Of a DNA stretch of 64,000 bases, positions 43,623 through 56,622 are shown piece after piece (position 1 is the first letter of the stretch; each line of letters begins with the position of its first letter). Made by a program: the position numbers and the translations under genes. Location: assembly GCA_009691105.1 (NCBI GenBank), contig SHVU01000010.1, positions 1-64,000 on the forward strand, read 5' to 3'. The notes beneath the pieces are model-generated. The model saw only the letters and a list, made by a program, of their open reading frames with translations. It was not told the DNA's origin and did no database searches. The DNA is from Rhodospirillales bacterium (GTDB taxonomy: Bacteria > Pseudomonadota > Alphaproteobacteria > Rhodospirillales > SHVU01).

Positions 43623-46403
43623 CTAGTCCACGGTCGCCGGCGCCGCGAGCCGTGGCGTTCGGTGCCCCAAAAATTCCAGAGTTGCAGCGAGAGCGTCTTT
43701 CAAACCGAGGCGCTGCACAGTGACGCCGTCGGGAAAAGCGGAGAACAGGCGGCTCGGCAATTGGCGATCGAGCATGACGAAGACTCCCGCATCGTCGGCG
43801 CGCCGAATCAATCGGCCATAGGCTTGCTTCAGTTTGAGCCGGACCAGGCGTTCTTCGTAGGCACGGCCGCCGAACGCGGCACGGCGCGCTTTGTGAAGAA
43901 TATCGGGACGCGGCCACGGTACGCGGTCGAAGACGATCAAGCGTAGCGAACGGCCGGGCACATCGACGCCGTCGCGCACCGCGTCGGTTCCGAGCAGACA
44001 GGAGTTTTCCTCGGCACGGAAAATATCGATGAGCGTTCCCGCATCCAGCGCGTCGACGTGCTGGGCGTGCAACGCGATACCGGCTTTTTCGAGAGGGCCG
44101 GCGATCCGCGCGTGCACGGCGCGGAGCCGAGTGATCGCTGTGAATAGCCCGAGCCCGCCGCCACCCGCAGCCAAAAACAATTCCCGATAGGCGCTGGCGA
44201 TCTGATCCACATCGGTCCGGACGACATCGGTGACGACCAGAACACGGGTCCGCGCCACGTAGTCGAAAGGTGACGCCACGGCAACCCGCACCGGCGGTAG
44301 CGGGAGATGCGGCCCACCCGTCCGCGCTTCGGCGACGGTCCAATCGGTCTCGGGCTCGCCGGTCGAATCGCGAAGCGTTGCCGACGTGACGAGCACGCCA
44401 TGGGCGGGCTTGGCGACGACTTCGACGAAGGGCTGGGTTGGGTCCAGCCAGCGGCGATGAAACGCGACATCGGTATCGCGGCCGTCGATGCGCTCGACGG
44501 CAAACCAATCGACGAACTCGGGCGGTGTTTCGTGACGAAGCGAGCCCAGCATCGCGATCCAGGCTTCCAGGCGACCTTGCGCCCGCCGCTCCAATCCGCG
44601 GGCGACCGCGTCGAGGCGCAGCCGCGCTGCAGTGTCGAGCTGTGCCGCATCGTTGACCAGGATCGTCCGGAGATGACGGACCAGATCGCGGGCCGGGCCG
44701 ATCAAGCGCTGCAATGCGACTTCGAGTTGTGCCGCTGCATCGAGAAGGCCATCGAGCGGCGGCCGGACGTCCGTTTCCAATCCGTAGCCGGCTTCGGCGC
44801 CGACGGCGCGGGCATAGACCTGACGGCTAACCTGGGCGAGGAACGCTTCGGTCGGGCCGAGCGGTGCTTCGCCGGCGAGACGCTGGTGCCAGCCACGACC
44901 TGGCAAAGCGCGCGCCGCCATCAAGACTTCTTCGAGAGACGCCGCGGGCAAAGGACGATCGCGCACCAAATCCGAGAGACGCGAGGCGAGCCCGCGAGCT
45001 CGCGAGCGCCGTCCTTCGGCACCGATCAACCAGCGACGCAAGTCTTCGGATTCGATGCCGCTCAGGGTTGCGGCAAAGGCGGCATCGGCGGCATCGAACA
45101 CATGATGACCTTCGTCGAACACATACCGCGTCGGCAGAAATGTCCCGGCCGATTCATCGCCGCCGCCCAGCGCCGCCTGAACCATGGCGAGCGCATGATT
45201 GCCGACGACGATCTGGGCGCGGCGCGCCTTTCTCACGTTGCGCTCGATGAAGCACTTGTCGTAGTGCGGACAGGCCGAATAGACGCATTCGCCGCGCGTG
45301 TCGGTCAGTTCGAGGGTCGCGCCCCGGCCGACGAGATCGACTAGCCAGGCCGGGAAATCGCCGCCGACCATGTCGCCGTCGCGGCTGGCCCGCGCCCAGC
45401 GCGCCATCAACCCAAGGCCGACCGCGGCTGTGGCGCCGGGACGCGATAATTGCGCCAAGGCGTCGTCGAAATTGAGCAGGCAGAAATAGTTCTCGCGGCC
45501 TTTGCGAACTACGACCTTCGACCGTTTGTCGTCGGCGTTCGGAAAGACGCGATCGAGTTCCTGATCGAGCTGGCGTTGTAGGTTTCGCGTGTAGGTCGAA
45601 ACCCAAACCGCGCCTTTGTTGCGCTCGGCCCAGAGGCTCGCTGGCGCGAGGTAGCCGAGCGTTTTGCCGACGCCGGTACCGGCTTCCGCGACGACAAAGT
45701 GCGGCTCGCCAAAGGTCTGGCGCGGCTCGAAAGCCGCCGCGACTTCGGCCGCATAGTCCGACTGTCCCGGACGGCTCTCGGCGTCGGTGCCGAGCAAGTC
45801 AGCAAGCCGGCTTCGCGATTCCTCCGGGGCGATCGGCAGTGTTCCAGGCGCGGGTTCAGGCCCACGCTCCTCCCAGGCCGGCAAGGATTTCCAGACCTTG
45901 AAGGCCTCGATCGGCTGGGCGGCGTCGTTGCCTTTCCCACCCAGCGCTGCGACGACAGCTCCGCCCCATATCCACCCGCCTTGCGCCATGGCGACCGCGA
46001 TGGCCCGGGCATGGTCATCAGGAGTGGCGGCCAACTCGTCCAGAAGCTGCGACGCCGCTTGAAAGAGAAGCATCGCCGACTCGTCGCGATCGCCCGGTAC
46101 GGGCAGACCGAGGGCCTGGGCCAAGCCGAGCGGCGTTGGCAGGCAGAACTTGGCCGGCCGGACGAAGGCGAAAAGTTCAAGCAGATCGAGAGTCGGAACG
46201 CGCGGCAGATCGAGGCGACGGCACAGCGAACGGGCGTGGCATACGAAGGGCACGACGCCGCGTTCGAGACGCGCCGCGGCATCCGCCAGGCTCAGCGTCT
46301 CGATCTCGCCGGCCGCGGAAATCCACACCGCCTGACCAACGCCGGCAACGAGAGCCGGGGCATCGGGGCGGCGAGCCCGGACCACAGTTGGGGGAAGCGC
46401 CAT
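43623..46403 (-). CDS. DinG/Rad3-like superfamily 2 DNA helicase
   Basis: A 926-residue XPD-like helicase. Walker A is AEAGTGVGKTLGYLAP near residue 265, and the DEAH-box variant is FDEGHHVFDAAD. Four cysteines between them (YFCLLN, ECVYSACPHYDKCF) are placed as in the Fe-S domain of DinG and XPD. The C-terminal motifs SCLLGTDAVRDGVDVPG and QAYGRLIRRADDAGV complete the helicase core. The first 240 residues are an extra N-terminal region of unknown function (PTLDLLELFAFVRP). I set the start at the ATG at 46403; an open frame to 46679 is low-complexity Arg/Ser and overlaps the divergent gene. Confidence 0.88.
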   Translation of the reverse strand: MALPPTVVRARRPDAPALVAGVGQAVWISAAGEIETLSLADAAARLERGVVPFVCHARSLCRRLDLPRVPTLDLLELFAFVRPAKFCLPTPLGLAQALGLPVPGDRDESAMLLFQAASQLLDELAATPDDHARAIAVAMAQGGWIWGGAVVAALGGKGNDAAQPIEAFKVWKSLPAWEERGPEPAPGTLPIAPEESRSRLADLLGTDAESRPGQSDYAAEVAAAFEPRQTFGEPHFVVAEAGTGVGKTLGYLAPASLWAERNKGAVWVSTYTRNLQRQLDQELDRVFPNADDKRSKVVVRKGRENYFCLLNFDDALAQLSRPGATAAVGLGLMARWARASRDGDMVGGDFPAWLVDLVGRGATLELTDTRGECVYSACPHYDKCFIERNVRKARRAQIVVGNHALAMVQAALGGGDESAGTFLPTRYVFDEGHHVFDAADAAFAATLSGIESEDLRRWLIGAEGRRSRARGLASRLSDLVRDRPLPAASLEEVLMAARALPGRGWHQRLAGEAPLGPTEAFLAQVSRQVYARAVGAEAGYGLETDVRPPLDGLLDAAAQLEVALQRLIGPARDLVRHLRTILVNDAAQLDTAARLRLDAVARGLERRAQGRLEAWIAMLGSLRHETPPEFVDWFAVERIDGRDTDVAFHRRWLDPTQPFVEVVAKPAHGVLVTSATLRDSTGEPETDWTVAEARTGGPHLPLPPVRVAVASPFDYVARTRVLVVTDVVRTDVDQIASAYRELFLAAGGGGLGLFTAITRLRAVHARIAGPLEKAGIALHAQHVDALDAGTLIDIFRAEENSCLLGTDAVRDGVDVPGRSLRLIVFDRVPWPRPDILHKARRAAFGGRAYEERLVRLKLKQAYGRLIRRADDAGVFVMLDRQLPSRLFSAFPDGVTVQRLGLKDALAATLEFLGHRTPRLAAPATVD

Positions 46404-46417
46404 CGCGGCAGTATAAT
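46388..46417 (+). promoter_or_regulatory. Candidate promoter of the ferredoxin/MBL gene
   Basis: An exact TATAAT at 46412-46417 lies 18 bp after TTGGGG (46388-46393), reading toward the ATG at 46460. It overlaps the first codons of the divergent helicase gene. The -35 box is weak, so confidence is moderate. Confidence 0.4.
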
Positions 46418-46459
46418 CATCCGAAGCGAAACTGCGGCCAACCGCGACGAGGTATTTGC

Positions 46460-47326
46460 ATGGCGGCCGAGGCCAAACGCCTGGCGGCGAATGCGGCCGG
46501 CGACTTCTTCGTCGATTCGACCTGCATCGACTGCTCGACCTGCCGCTGGGTCGCCCCGGCGAACTTCGACGAGACCGAGGGCGCGTCCCGCGTCTATCGC
46601 CAACCGGCAACCGAAGCCGAGCGCCACCAAGCGCGCATGGCGGTGATCGCCTGCCCGGTCGGCGCCATCGGCACGACAACGAAACATGACCTCCACGCCG
46701 CCGAAGCGGCCTTCCCAGACCAGATCGCCGAGAACGTCTTTCACTGCGGCTATCACGCGCGGTCGAGCTATGGCGCGGCGAGCTACCTGATCGTTCGTCC
46801 CGAAGGTAACGTCCTGATCGATTCGCCCCGCTTCGCCCGACCGCTGATCCGCCGCATCGAGGCCCTGGGCGGCGTCCGCACGATGTTCCTGACCCATTGC
46901 GACGACATCGCCGATCATCAGAAGTTCCGCGACCACTTCGGCCTGACGCGCATCCTCCATACCGCCGACGCCCGCGGCCTCGCCGTCGAGATGCCGATCA
47001 CGGGCCGCGAGCCCATCCGCCTGGCCGAGGACATTGCTTTAATTCCCGTGCCTGGACACACCCGAGGATCGGCTTGTCTTTTGTATCGCGATAAATTCCT
47101 GTTCACCGGCGACCACCTGTCGTGGCGTCCCGGCAAAGAACGGCTCGGCGCGTCGCGCGACGTCTGTTGGTACGATTGGGACGAGCAAACCGCCTCGATG
47201 GCGGCGCTGGCCGACTATCGCTTCGAATGGATACTGCCCGGTCACGGGCATCGTCATCGGCTCGCCGCCGACGCCATGGCCGCCGAAATGAAATCCTTAG
47301 TCCAGCGGATGAAGCGCGCCGCTTAA
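46460..47326 (+). CDS. Ferredoxin / metallo-beta-lactamase-fold fusion protein
   Basis: A 288-residue fusion. Residues 15-75 form a single-cluster ferredoxin domain (Cys22, Cys25, Cys28 in CIDCSTC and Cys65 in ACPVGA), suited to one [4Fe-4S] cluster. Residues 85-285 are a metallo-beta-lactamase fold with FLTHCDDIADHQKF, PGHTRGSA, FTGDHL and PGHGH. The first motif is not the classical HxHxDH but an H-x-DD-x-x-DH form that I have seen in related ferredoxin-MBL proteins. A redox-linked hydrolase is plausible but the substrate is unknown. The ATG at 46460 follows GACGAGG. Its last 4 nt overlap the converging permease gene. Confidence 0.82.
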   Translation: MAAEAKRLAANAAGDFFVDSTCIDCSTCRWVAPANFDETEGASRVYRQPATEAERHQARMAVIACPVGAIGTTTKHDLHAAEAAFPDQIAENVFHCGYHARSSYGAASYLIVRPEGNVLIDSPRFARPLIRRIEALGGVRTMFLTHCDDIADHQKFRDHFGLTRILHTADARGLAVEMPITGREPIRLAEDIALIPVPGHTRGSACLLYRDKFLFTGDHLSWRPGKERLGASRDVCWYDWDEQTASMAALADYRFEWILPGHGHRHRLAADAMAAEMKSLVQRMKRAA

Positions 47327-47814
47327 GAGCCGAGCAGAAGTCCCGAGAGCCACCCGGTCAGCGGCGGGATAGGCAGCGAAATCAAAAGCCGCACGACCAC
47401 GAACCGCATGCCGAGCAACGGCCATTCCCAGGTCACGACGCGATTGAAGGCGAAGACAGACCAGGCGGTCACGAAGGCGATGACCTGCGGCAATCCCGCC
47501 CCGGCCTTGTGAAGAGCCAACGCCACCGGGAATGAGACGAATGGTCCGCTCGGCGTGAACCCGCCGATCGCCGAGGCAATTAGGATGCCTTTCCAGCCGG
47601 CCTCGTCGCCCATCCATCCGGCAACGGCATCGTTCGGCACCAGCGTTCCGAGAAACCCGGCCAGGATCAGGCCCAGCGGCAGGCGGATCGCCATCATGGA
47701 GACGAGTCCGCCCGAGGCCTTGAAGCCTTGAGCAATTCGGCCGTCTCCCTGATAGGCGGCGACAGCGACAGCAATTGCCGCGAGCCCACCGAGAACGACG
47801 ATGGAGGAATCCAT
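47323..47814 (-). CDS. Half-size permease-like membrane protein (DUF318-like), second of pair
   Basis: A 163-residue membrane protein with about five hydrophobic segments. The segment IGGFTPSGPFVSFPVALAL is diagnostic for the UPF0718/DUF318 permease repeat. The full-size family (about 300+ residues) holds two such repeats; here they are split into two genes. It starts at the ATG at 47814, 2 nt after the stop of the partner gene, so the two are certainly translated from one mRNA. The pair probably forms a heterodimeric channel; the substrate is unknown. Confidence 0.75.
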   Translation of the reverse strand: MDSSIVVLGGLAAIAVAVAAYQGDGRIAQGFKASGGLVSMMAIRLPLGLILAGFLGTLVPNDAVAGWMGDEAGWKGILIASAIGGFTPSGPFVSFPVALALHKAGAGLPQVIAFVTAWSVFAFNRVVTWEWPLLGMRFVVVRLLISLPIPPLTGWLSGLLLGS

Positions 47815-47816
47815 GA

Positions 47817-48377
47817 TCAGAGCGCCTGTTTGCAGCGAGCGAGTATGGCTTGCGTCGCGAAGCCGACGAGCGTCGGGAACACCAGCGACGCGGCAAAGCG
47901 CGCCAACGCGAACTTTTCGCCGAACAACGGAATCTCCCACGTCACGATGCGATGAATGCCGAGGGTTGCCCAGGCGGTGACATAGGCAATGAGCGCCGGA
48001 TAACCGGCGCCAGCGGCGCGCAAGCCAACCACGATCGGAAACGACAGCATCGGCCCGCCTGGCGTACAGGTGCCGGCGATGGTCGCCAGCGCGTAGCCGC
48101 GAAAGCCGGCGCCTTCGCCGAGCCATCGCGCGATCATGCCCTTCGGCACCATGGCTTGAACGAACCCGCCGAGGATGACGGCCGCCGCCATGCGCGGGAT
48201 CATATAAAGCAGCAGTTCGAAATCGGCTTGGAGCGAGGCGACGACAATGTCGATCCCTTTGAGGGCGTACACCGCGACGCCGGCTGCCACCACCATCGCA
48301 ATCATGAGGTATAGGCTGCGGCGGTCGCGCGCGGCGGCGGCGGACGGCGGCTTCGGTGACGGCTCAAGCGATTCCAT
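47817..48377 (-). CDS. Half-size permease-like membrane protein (DUF318-like), first of pair
   Basis: A 186-residue membrane protein with a short charged N-terminus and five to six hydrophobic segments. IAGTCTPGGPMLSFPIVVGL is the family signature and parallels FTPSGPFVSFPVAL in the partner gene. VTAWATLGIHRIVTWEIPLFG also has a counterpart in the partner (VTAWSVFAFNRVVTWEWPLLG), so the two genes are ancient repeats of each other. They are adjacent and co-directional. The transport substrate is not deducible. Confidence 0.75.
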   Translation of the reverse strand: MESLEPSPKPPSAAAARDRRSLYLMIAMVVAAGVAVYALKGIDIVVASLQADFELLLYMIPRMAAAVILGGFVQAMVPKGMIARWLGEGAGFRGYALATIAGTCTPGGPMLSFPIVVGLRAAGAGYPALIAYVTAWATLGIHRIVTWEIPLFGEKFALARFAASLVFPTLVGFATQAILARCKQAL

Positions 48378-48424
48378 AGCGGGCCGCAGTCTGCCACGGC
48401 TTCACGCCGAGGCGCGACGCCTCA

Positions 48425-48751
48425 ATGAGCGGTAACGAAACAAGGCCGGACGGGCCTGGCCGCCGTTCCACTGGTCCTGGAAATCAGGCTAGACTTGCCG
48501 CCAACAACGGCGCGAACCTGGCCCGCTGGTGCAACAAGAGCTATGACGAACTGATGTTGAAAGCCAAGGTGGCGACCACCGTCGCCGAGCGCACCAAGCT
48601 CTACGAAGACGCCCAGGTCATCGCCAAGGAAGAGGCACCCTGGATTCCGATCGCACATTCAGTGGTGTTCGCACCGGTGCGTAAGGAAGTCGTCGGCTAC
48701 AACGTCGACCCCTTCGGCGTGCAGTACTTCCAGAAGGTGGACCTGAAGTAA
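48425..48751 (+). pseudogene. Dipeptide-binding protein (DppA-like) C-terminal fragment
   Basis: From about 48487 the frame reads as the last 85 residues of a family 5 extracellular solute-binding protein: NGANLARWCNKSYDEL, ERTKLYEDAQVIAKEEAPW and VVGYNVDPFG, ending VDLK. The preceding 20 codons (from 48425) have no family likeness, so the first 450 or so residues are deleted and the junction lies near 48487. It lies just upstream of the M14 peptidase and the dppF remnant, showing that a dipeptide transport operon once stood here. Confidence 0.8.
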
Positions 48752-48842
48752 CAGGCACCCGTCCGAATCGTTCGATCCGCCCGGGTCCGGTCATGCCGGA
48801 TCCGGGCGGCCCTTCCCTCCGCACCCACCCCGACAGGACCCG

Positions 48843-49997
48843 ATGAACATCAACGCCAATTTCGATTCCGGCAGCATTGTCGTCATCAATGCCGCCAACC
48901 CTGCGAAAATTCGTCTGGCGCTGCGCCCCGACACCAAGACCAAGCTGCTCCAATGGTTTTATTTCCGCGTTACCGGCGGCCGCGGCGTCGATTGCACGTT
49001 CCGGATCGAGAACGCCGCCAAGGCCCATTGGGCCGACGCCTGGGACAAATTCCGCGTCGCCGCGTCCTATGACCGCGAAACTTGGTTCCGCGTGCCGACG
49101 AAGTACGACGGCAAGGTCTTGAGCTTTCGTCACAAGCCGGCCCACGATTCGGTCTTCTACGCCTACGCCGTTCCCTATACCCGCGAGCAGGACCTGGCGC
49201 TCATCGGCCGCGCTCAGATGTCGACGCGCGTCCGTCATGAAGTCTTGGGCCAAAGCATCGAAGGCCAGGACATCGATCTTCTGACGATCGGCAAGCCGGG
49301 TCGCGACAAGTACGCGATCTGGATCACTGCCCGCCATCATCCGAGCGAGACCCAAGGCCCCTATGCCGTCGAGGGCCTGGTCCACCGATTGATCGACGAA
49401 GGCGACGCGTTGGCCAGCGCCGTGCTCAAGCGCTGCGTCTTCTACGTCATCCCGAACATCAATCCGGACGGATCCCGCAACGGTAACCATCGCTGCAGCG
49501 GCAACGGCACCGATTTGAACCGGGAATGGTCGGTCACGACGATGAAGAGTAGTCCCGAGGTCTACGTCGTCCGGAAGCGCATCCTTAAAACCGGCCTCGA
49601 TGTCTTCGTCGATCTTCACGCCGCCGAGCGCTACACCTTTACCTGGGGCGTCCGGCCGAGCGGCATTCCGTCGTGGAGCCGCCGCCTGGAACGTCTCGCC
49701 GACACGTTTGACGCGAGCCTGTCTCAAGCCAATCCCGACCACGAGCCGGAGCGCAGGCACTGGGGCTATCCGGCCGGCACCGATCCGCTCGCCATGTCCG
49801 GGTCCTGGGCGGCCGAGACCTTCAAGACCTTCGGGCTCATCATCGAATTTCCGTTCCTCGATGAAGACAACACCGCGTCCGAGGTCAGCTGGCAGGGCGA
49901 TCGGTCGCGCCGCTATGGGGCCAGCATGGTCGACGCCGTCCACGGCATGCTCGACGAGCTCGGCACGCCCTGGGCCACCCAGCGGCGCAAGAGCTAG
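48843..49997 (+). CDS. M14-family (cytosolic carboxypeptidase-like) metallopeptidase
   Basis: A 384-residue zinc carboxypeptidase of the Nna1/CCP-like M14 branch. Residues 1-130 form the N-terminal beta domain typical of that branch (LLQWFYFRVTGGRG). Zinc ligands are in ARHHPSETQGP (HxxE) and VDLHAAER; substrate residues are in DLNREW. The catalytic Glu is probably in IIEFPFLDED. No signal peptide is visible, so it should act in the cytoplasm. It is intact, although flanked by remnants of a dipeptide ABC transporter, and may have processed the imported peptides. Confidence 0.87.
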   Translation: MNINANFDSGSIVVINAANPAKIRLALRPDTKTKLLQWFYFRVTGGRGVDCTFRIENAAKAHWADAWDKFRVAASYDRETWFRVPTKYDGKVLSFRHKPAHDSVFYAYAVPYTREQDLALIGRAQMSTRVRHEVLGQSIEGQDIDLLTIGKPGRDKYAIWITARHHPSETQGPYAVEGLVHRLIDEGDALASAVLKRCVFYVIPNINPDGSRNGNHRCSGNGTDLNREWSVTTMKSSPEVYVVRKRILKTGLDVFVDLHAAERYTFTWGVRPSGIPSWSRRLERLADTFDASLSQANPDHEPERRHWGYPAGTDPLAMSGSWAAETFKTFGLIIEFPFLDEDNTASEVSWQGDRSRRYGASMVDAVHGMLDELGTPWATQRRKS

Positions 49998-50007
49998 GCC
50001 CTCGGTG

Positions 50008-50611
50008 ATGCATCGCGGCGAAGCCTCATCCTTCGAGACGCTCGCCATCAACACGACGCTGACCGCCACCGAACGTGCCGCGGCGGCGCGCGCCATGATG
50101 GCCAAGGTTGGCCTCCGGCCCGAGCACGTCAGCCGCTATCCGCATATGTTTCCGGCGGGCAGAGCCAACGGATCGCCATCGCCCGCGCCCTGATGCTGCA
50201 CCCCGCCGTGGTGGTCGCCGATGAGCCGGTCTCGGCTCTGGACGTGTCGATCCGGGCTAAGGTTCTGAACCTGATGATGGATCTCCGCGACGAGTTCGTG
50301 CTGGCGTTCCTCTTTATCTCCCACGATCTAGGTGTCGTTCGTCACATCGCCGACGACGTTCTCGTGCTCTATTTAGGGCGGACATGCGAACAGGGACCGA
50401 AAGAGCGCATCTTCGCCAAGCCTCTCCATCCTTACACGCGCGCTCTGTTGGCGGCGACGCCGCGTGCAGACCCGACGCATCGCGGTCAGCGCCAGGTGTT
50501 ACATGGCGAGCTGCCATCGCCCCTCGATCCGCCCAAGGGCTGCGCCTTCCACAGCCGCGGCCCATCGACGGCCGCCTCGTCGCTTGCCACTATGCCGAGA
50601 CCATCACCTGA
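50008..50611 (+). pseudogene. Dipeptide ABC transporter ATP-binding protein (DppF-like), decayed
   Basis: Pieces of one DppF-like ATPase lie in three different frames. 50008-50150 encodes ERAAAARAMMAKVGL...YPHMF. A 1-nt loss near 50150 (TTTTCC reduced to TTTCC) shifts the frame, after which SGGQSQRIAIARALM, VVVADEPVSALDVS and LFISHDLGVVRH follow. After GCAFHSR a further deletion and frame change leads to DGRLVACHYAETIT at 50611. The N-terminus with Walker A is absent. It is clearly non-functional and belongs to the same destroyed operon as the DppA fragment. Confidence 0.85.
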
Positions 50612-50638
50612 GCCCTTTCCGGAAACCGGCACACCGTC

Positions 50639-51538
50639 ATGACTGAGAAGACGATCCCCATCATTGCGCCGATCAATAACGCCTTCGGCTCGGTGTTCTC
50701 GCGCTCGGTGATGCTGTCGGCCTACACGCTCTATTGCGTCGGCTTCCTGTTCATCGCCCGGGTAGCGATCGTCCTCGCCATCGACGTCTTCCATTGGGAA
50801 GGCCGGCCTTGGATCTATTTCGCAAGCCGCTTGCCGTTGATTCTGGTGCTGACGCCGTTCGCCATCGGCATCCAACGTCATATAGTGCTGGGCACCGAAC
50901 TTCCCACCAATCCCTTCGACGGATTCTTCTCCGAAACCAACTTGCGTTTTGCACTGATCGCCGGCCTGCTCGGCGTACCGTTCTATTTCCTGCAGAACGT
51001 ACCGACCCTGTTTCCCGTGTCCTATGCGGGTCCCTGGTTCTGGCTGGTCAACCTCGCACCGCTGGTCACGATGCTCACCGCGGTCATCATGGTGCGGCTC
51101 TATATCAAGCTGCCGCTGATCGCCATCCGCGAGGAACTGCCCTTCGTCCTCTGCTGGCAGGCGACGCGGGGCAATCATTGGCAGCTCTTCGCTTCCAACG
51201 TCCTGATGGGTGCGATACTGGCCGCCATCGGTTGGACCATGACGATGGCCTACGGCAACTTGAAGCCGGGCTTCAGTTGGGGACGTCTGGTCGTCGATGG
51301 CGTCGTGACGGCGCTCTGGGCGCTTTACGTAGCATTGGCCGTGGCCCTGATTGCTCATTGGCTAGCCTTTTTCATCGAGCAGAAGCGAATCCCGCAACCA
51401 GGCGGCAACCCCGCAGGGTCGGAGGACGATGAGGCGGAGGCCGACGCGTCTGAGGACGAATACACCGAAACCGCGCCACCACCGCTGCCCAAACCCAAGA
51501 AAAAGAAACCGACGCAGTTCATCTGGCCCCGGCCGTAA
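50639..51538 (+). CDS. Hypothetical membrane protein, 299 aa
   Basis: I do not recognise the family. The protein has about six hydrophobic segments between residues 20 and 245 (YTLYCVGFLFIARVAIVLAI, ALIAGLLGVPFYFL, LVTMLTAVIMVRLYIKLPL and others). A hydrophilic tail of about 50 residues follows, first strongly acidic (EDDEAEADASEDEY) and then Pro/Lys-rich (PPPLPKPKKKKP). The positive/negative block tail suggests a cytoplasmic interaction segment. The ATG at 50639 lies 28 nt past the dppF remnant, and the next small gene follows after 6 nt. Confidence 0.7.
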   Translation: MTEKTIPIIAPINNAFGSVFSRSVMLSAYTLYCVGFLFIARVAIVLAIDVFHWEGRPWIYFASRLPLILVLTPFAIGIQRHIVLGTELPTNPFDGFFSETNLRFALIAGLLGVPFYFLQNVPTLFPVSYAGPWFWLVNLAPLVTMLTAVIMVRLYIKLPLIAIREELPFVLCWQATRGNHWQLFASNVLMGAILAAIGWTMTMAYGNLKPGFSWGRLVVDGVVTALWALYVALAVALIAHWLAFFIEQKRIPQPGGNPAGSEDDEAEADASEDEYTETAPPPLPKPKKKKPTQFIWPRP

Positions 51539-51544
51539 ACCACC

Positions 51545-51994
51545 GTGGCTCGCGCTCCCTTCATGGCCGATCGCCCGGTGGCGTTTTTTGCCGCTGGGTG
51601 TACCGTGGCCGCCTGGCAGCGGGGCGCGACGCCGGCGCCGGTCGATCTCGCGCCTGTCGGCGCAGCCGACTCGGTTCGGCCGAGCGACGCGCTCTTCGTC
51701 GCCGTTACTGGACTTGCCGCCGAAGCGCGGAGCCGCGAGATCGTCTTTTCACGGTTGGCGAACGAAGCCCCGGACCGCTGGACCATGTTGCAGGCCGCAG
51801 CCGGCCGCGCCGAAGCCGATGAGACTCGCCGGACGCAGCGGATCGACGCGGTCTACGCCGAGGTTCGAGACTTCTTGAACGCACCGAAAGTTTGGGTCGC
51901 CGTCAACGCGGTCGCCGGATCGCTCTTGGCCCGCCGACGCCTTGGCGCCGACGAAGCCCGCGATATCATCGAACGAACCGCGGGCGGCCGGTAA
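51545..51994 (+). CDS. Hypothetical protein, 149 aa
   Basis: I cannot name this gene. The GTG at 51545 gives 149 residues; an ATG at 51563 gives 143. It is alanine-rich and mostly helical, with no membrane segment in the core, and ends VNAVAGSLLARRRLGADEARDIIER. That tail resembles, loosely, helical segments of uncharacterised M41-like peptidase-associated proteins, but I do not see an HExxH site. It follows the membrane-protein gene by 6 nt and may be its co-transcribed partner. Confidence 0.5.
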   Translation: MARAPFMADRPVAFFAAGCTVAAWQRGATPAPVDLAPVGAADSVRPSDALFVAVTGLAAEARSREIVFSRLANEAPDRWTMLQAAAGRAEADETRRTQRIDAVYAEVRDFLNAPKVWVAVNAVAGSLLARRRLGADEARDIIERTAGGR

Positions 51995-52030
51995 CGCGCC
52001 GGCCTCGACCGTTGCGGCAGCTGAGAAGCC

Positions 52031-55704
<3,674 letters not shown>

Positions 55705-55708
<4 letters not shown>

Positions 55709-56622
55709 GATTGGGCCACCGAAAGGCGAGGAGATTGTGCTGCCGCCTGGCGTACGCCGAGGATATGGCAAATGGCGTAGCTCAGGTCGGCGCGGTTCAA
55801 GGTGTAGAAATGGAAGTGTTCGACGCCATGCGCGCTGAGCAGCCGGCATTGTTCGGCAGCCACCGTCGCCGCGACCAGGCGTCGCGTATCTTCATCGTTG
55901 TCGAGGCCATCGAACAGCCGCGCCATCCACGGCGGCACCGAGGCGCCACAGGTTTTCGCGAACTCGATAACCCGGGCGAAGTTCATGACCGGCAAGATTC
56001 CGGGAACGATCGGCACGGTGATGCCGGCGGCGCGAGCCCGATCGCGGAATCGCAAGAACACATCGACGTCGAAAAAGAACTGGGTGATGGCACGACTCGC
56101 TCCGGCATCCACTTTACGCTTCAGATTAGTGAGATCGGCGGCGGCGCTCGTTGCCTCGGGGTGAACCTCGGGAAAGGCCGCGACGCTGATTTCGAAGTCG
56201 CCGACGCGCTTCAACCCCGCCACCAGATCGGCGGCGGTCGCATAGCCGTCGGGATGGGCGCGATACCCCTCGGCGCCCTGCGGCGGATCACCGCGCAGAG
56301 CGACGATGTGGCGAATACCGGCCTGGTGATAGCGCCGCGCCACCGCGTCGACCTCGTCACGACTAGCCCCGACACAGGTCAAATGCGCCGCTACTTCACG
56401 GCCCGTGTCCTGGTGAATGCGCAACACCGTGGCGTGAGTGCGTTCCCGGGTCGTACCACCCGCCCCGTAGGTCACGGAAAAGAAGCGGGGCTCGAGCGGC
56501 GCCAGACGTTGCACGCAGCTCCACAACGACTGCTCCATCTTCTCGGTCTTGGGCGGGAAGAATTCGAAGGAGACTTGCACCGGCTTGCCCCCGGCGACGG
56601 GAAGTCCGACGGGATCAGCCAT
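55705..56622 (-). CDS. metF: Methylenetetrahydrofolate reductase
   Basis: A 305-residue flavoenzyme making 5-methyl-tetrahydrofolate for MetH. Blocks include [16 protein letters not shown] with the catalytic Glu, [26 protein letters not shown] with the folate-binding Asp, and [16 protein letters not shown]. The ATG at 56622 overlaps the stop of the upstream regulator gene by 8 nt, and its stop overlaps metH by 4 nt. The three genes thus form a tightly coupled operon. A longer frame up to 56823 is only the overlap with the regulator. Confidence 0.95.

Noticed and set aside
46403-46679. A 92-residue N-terminal extension of the DinG-like helicase
   Set aside because: The extension is Arg/Ser/Pro-rich low complexity and overlaps the start of the divergent ferredoxin-MBL gene.
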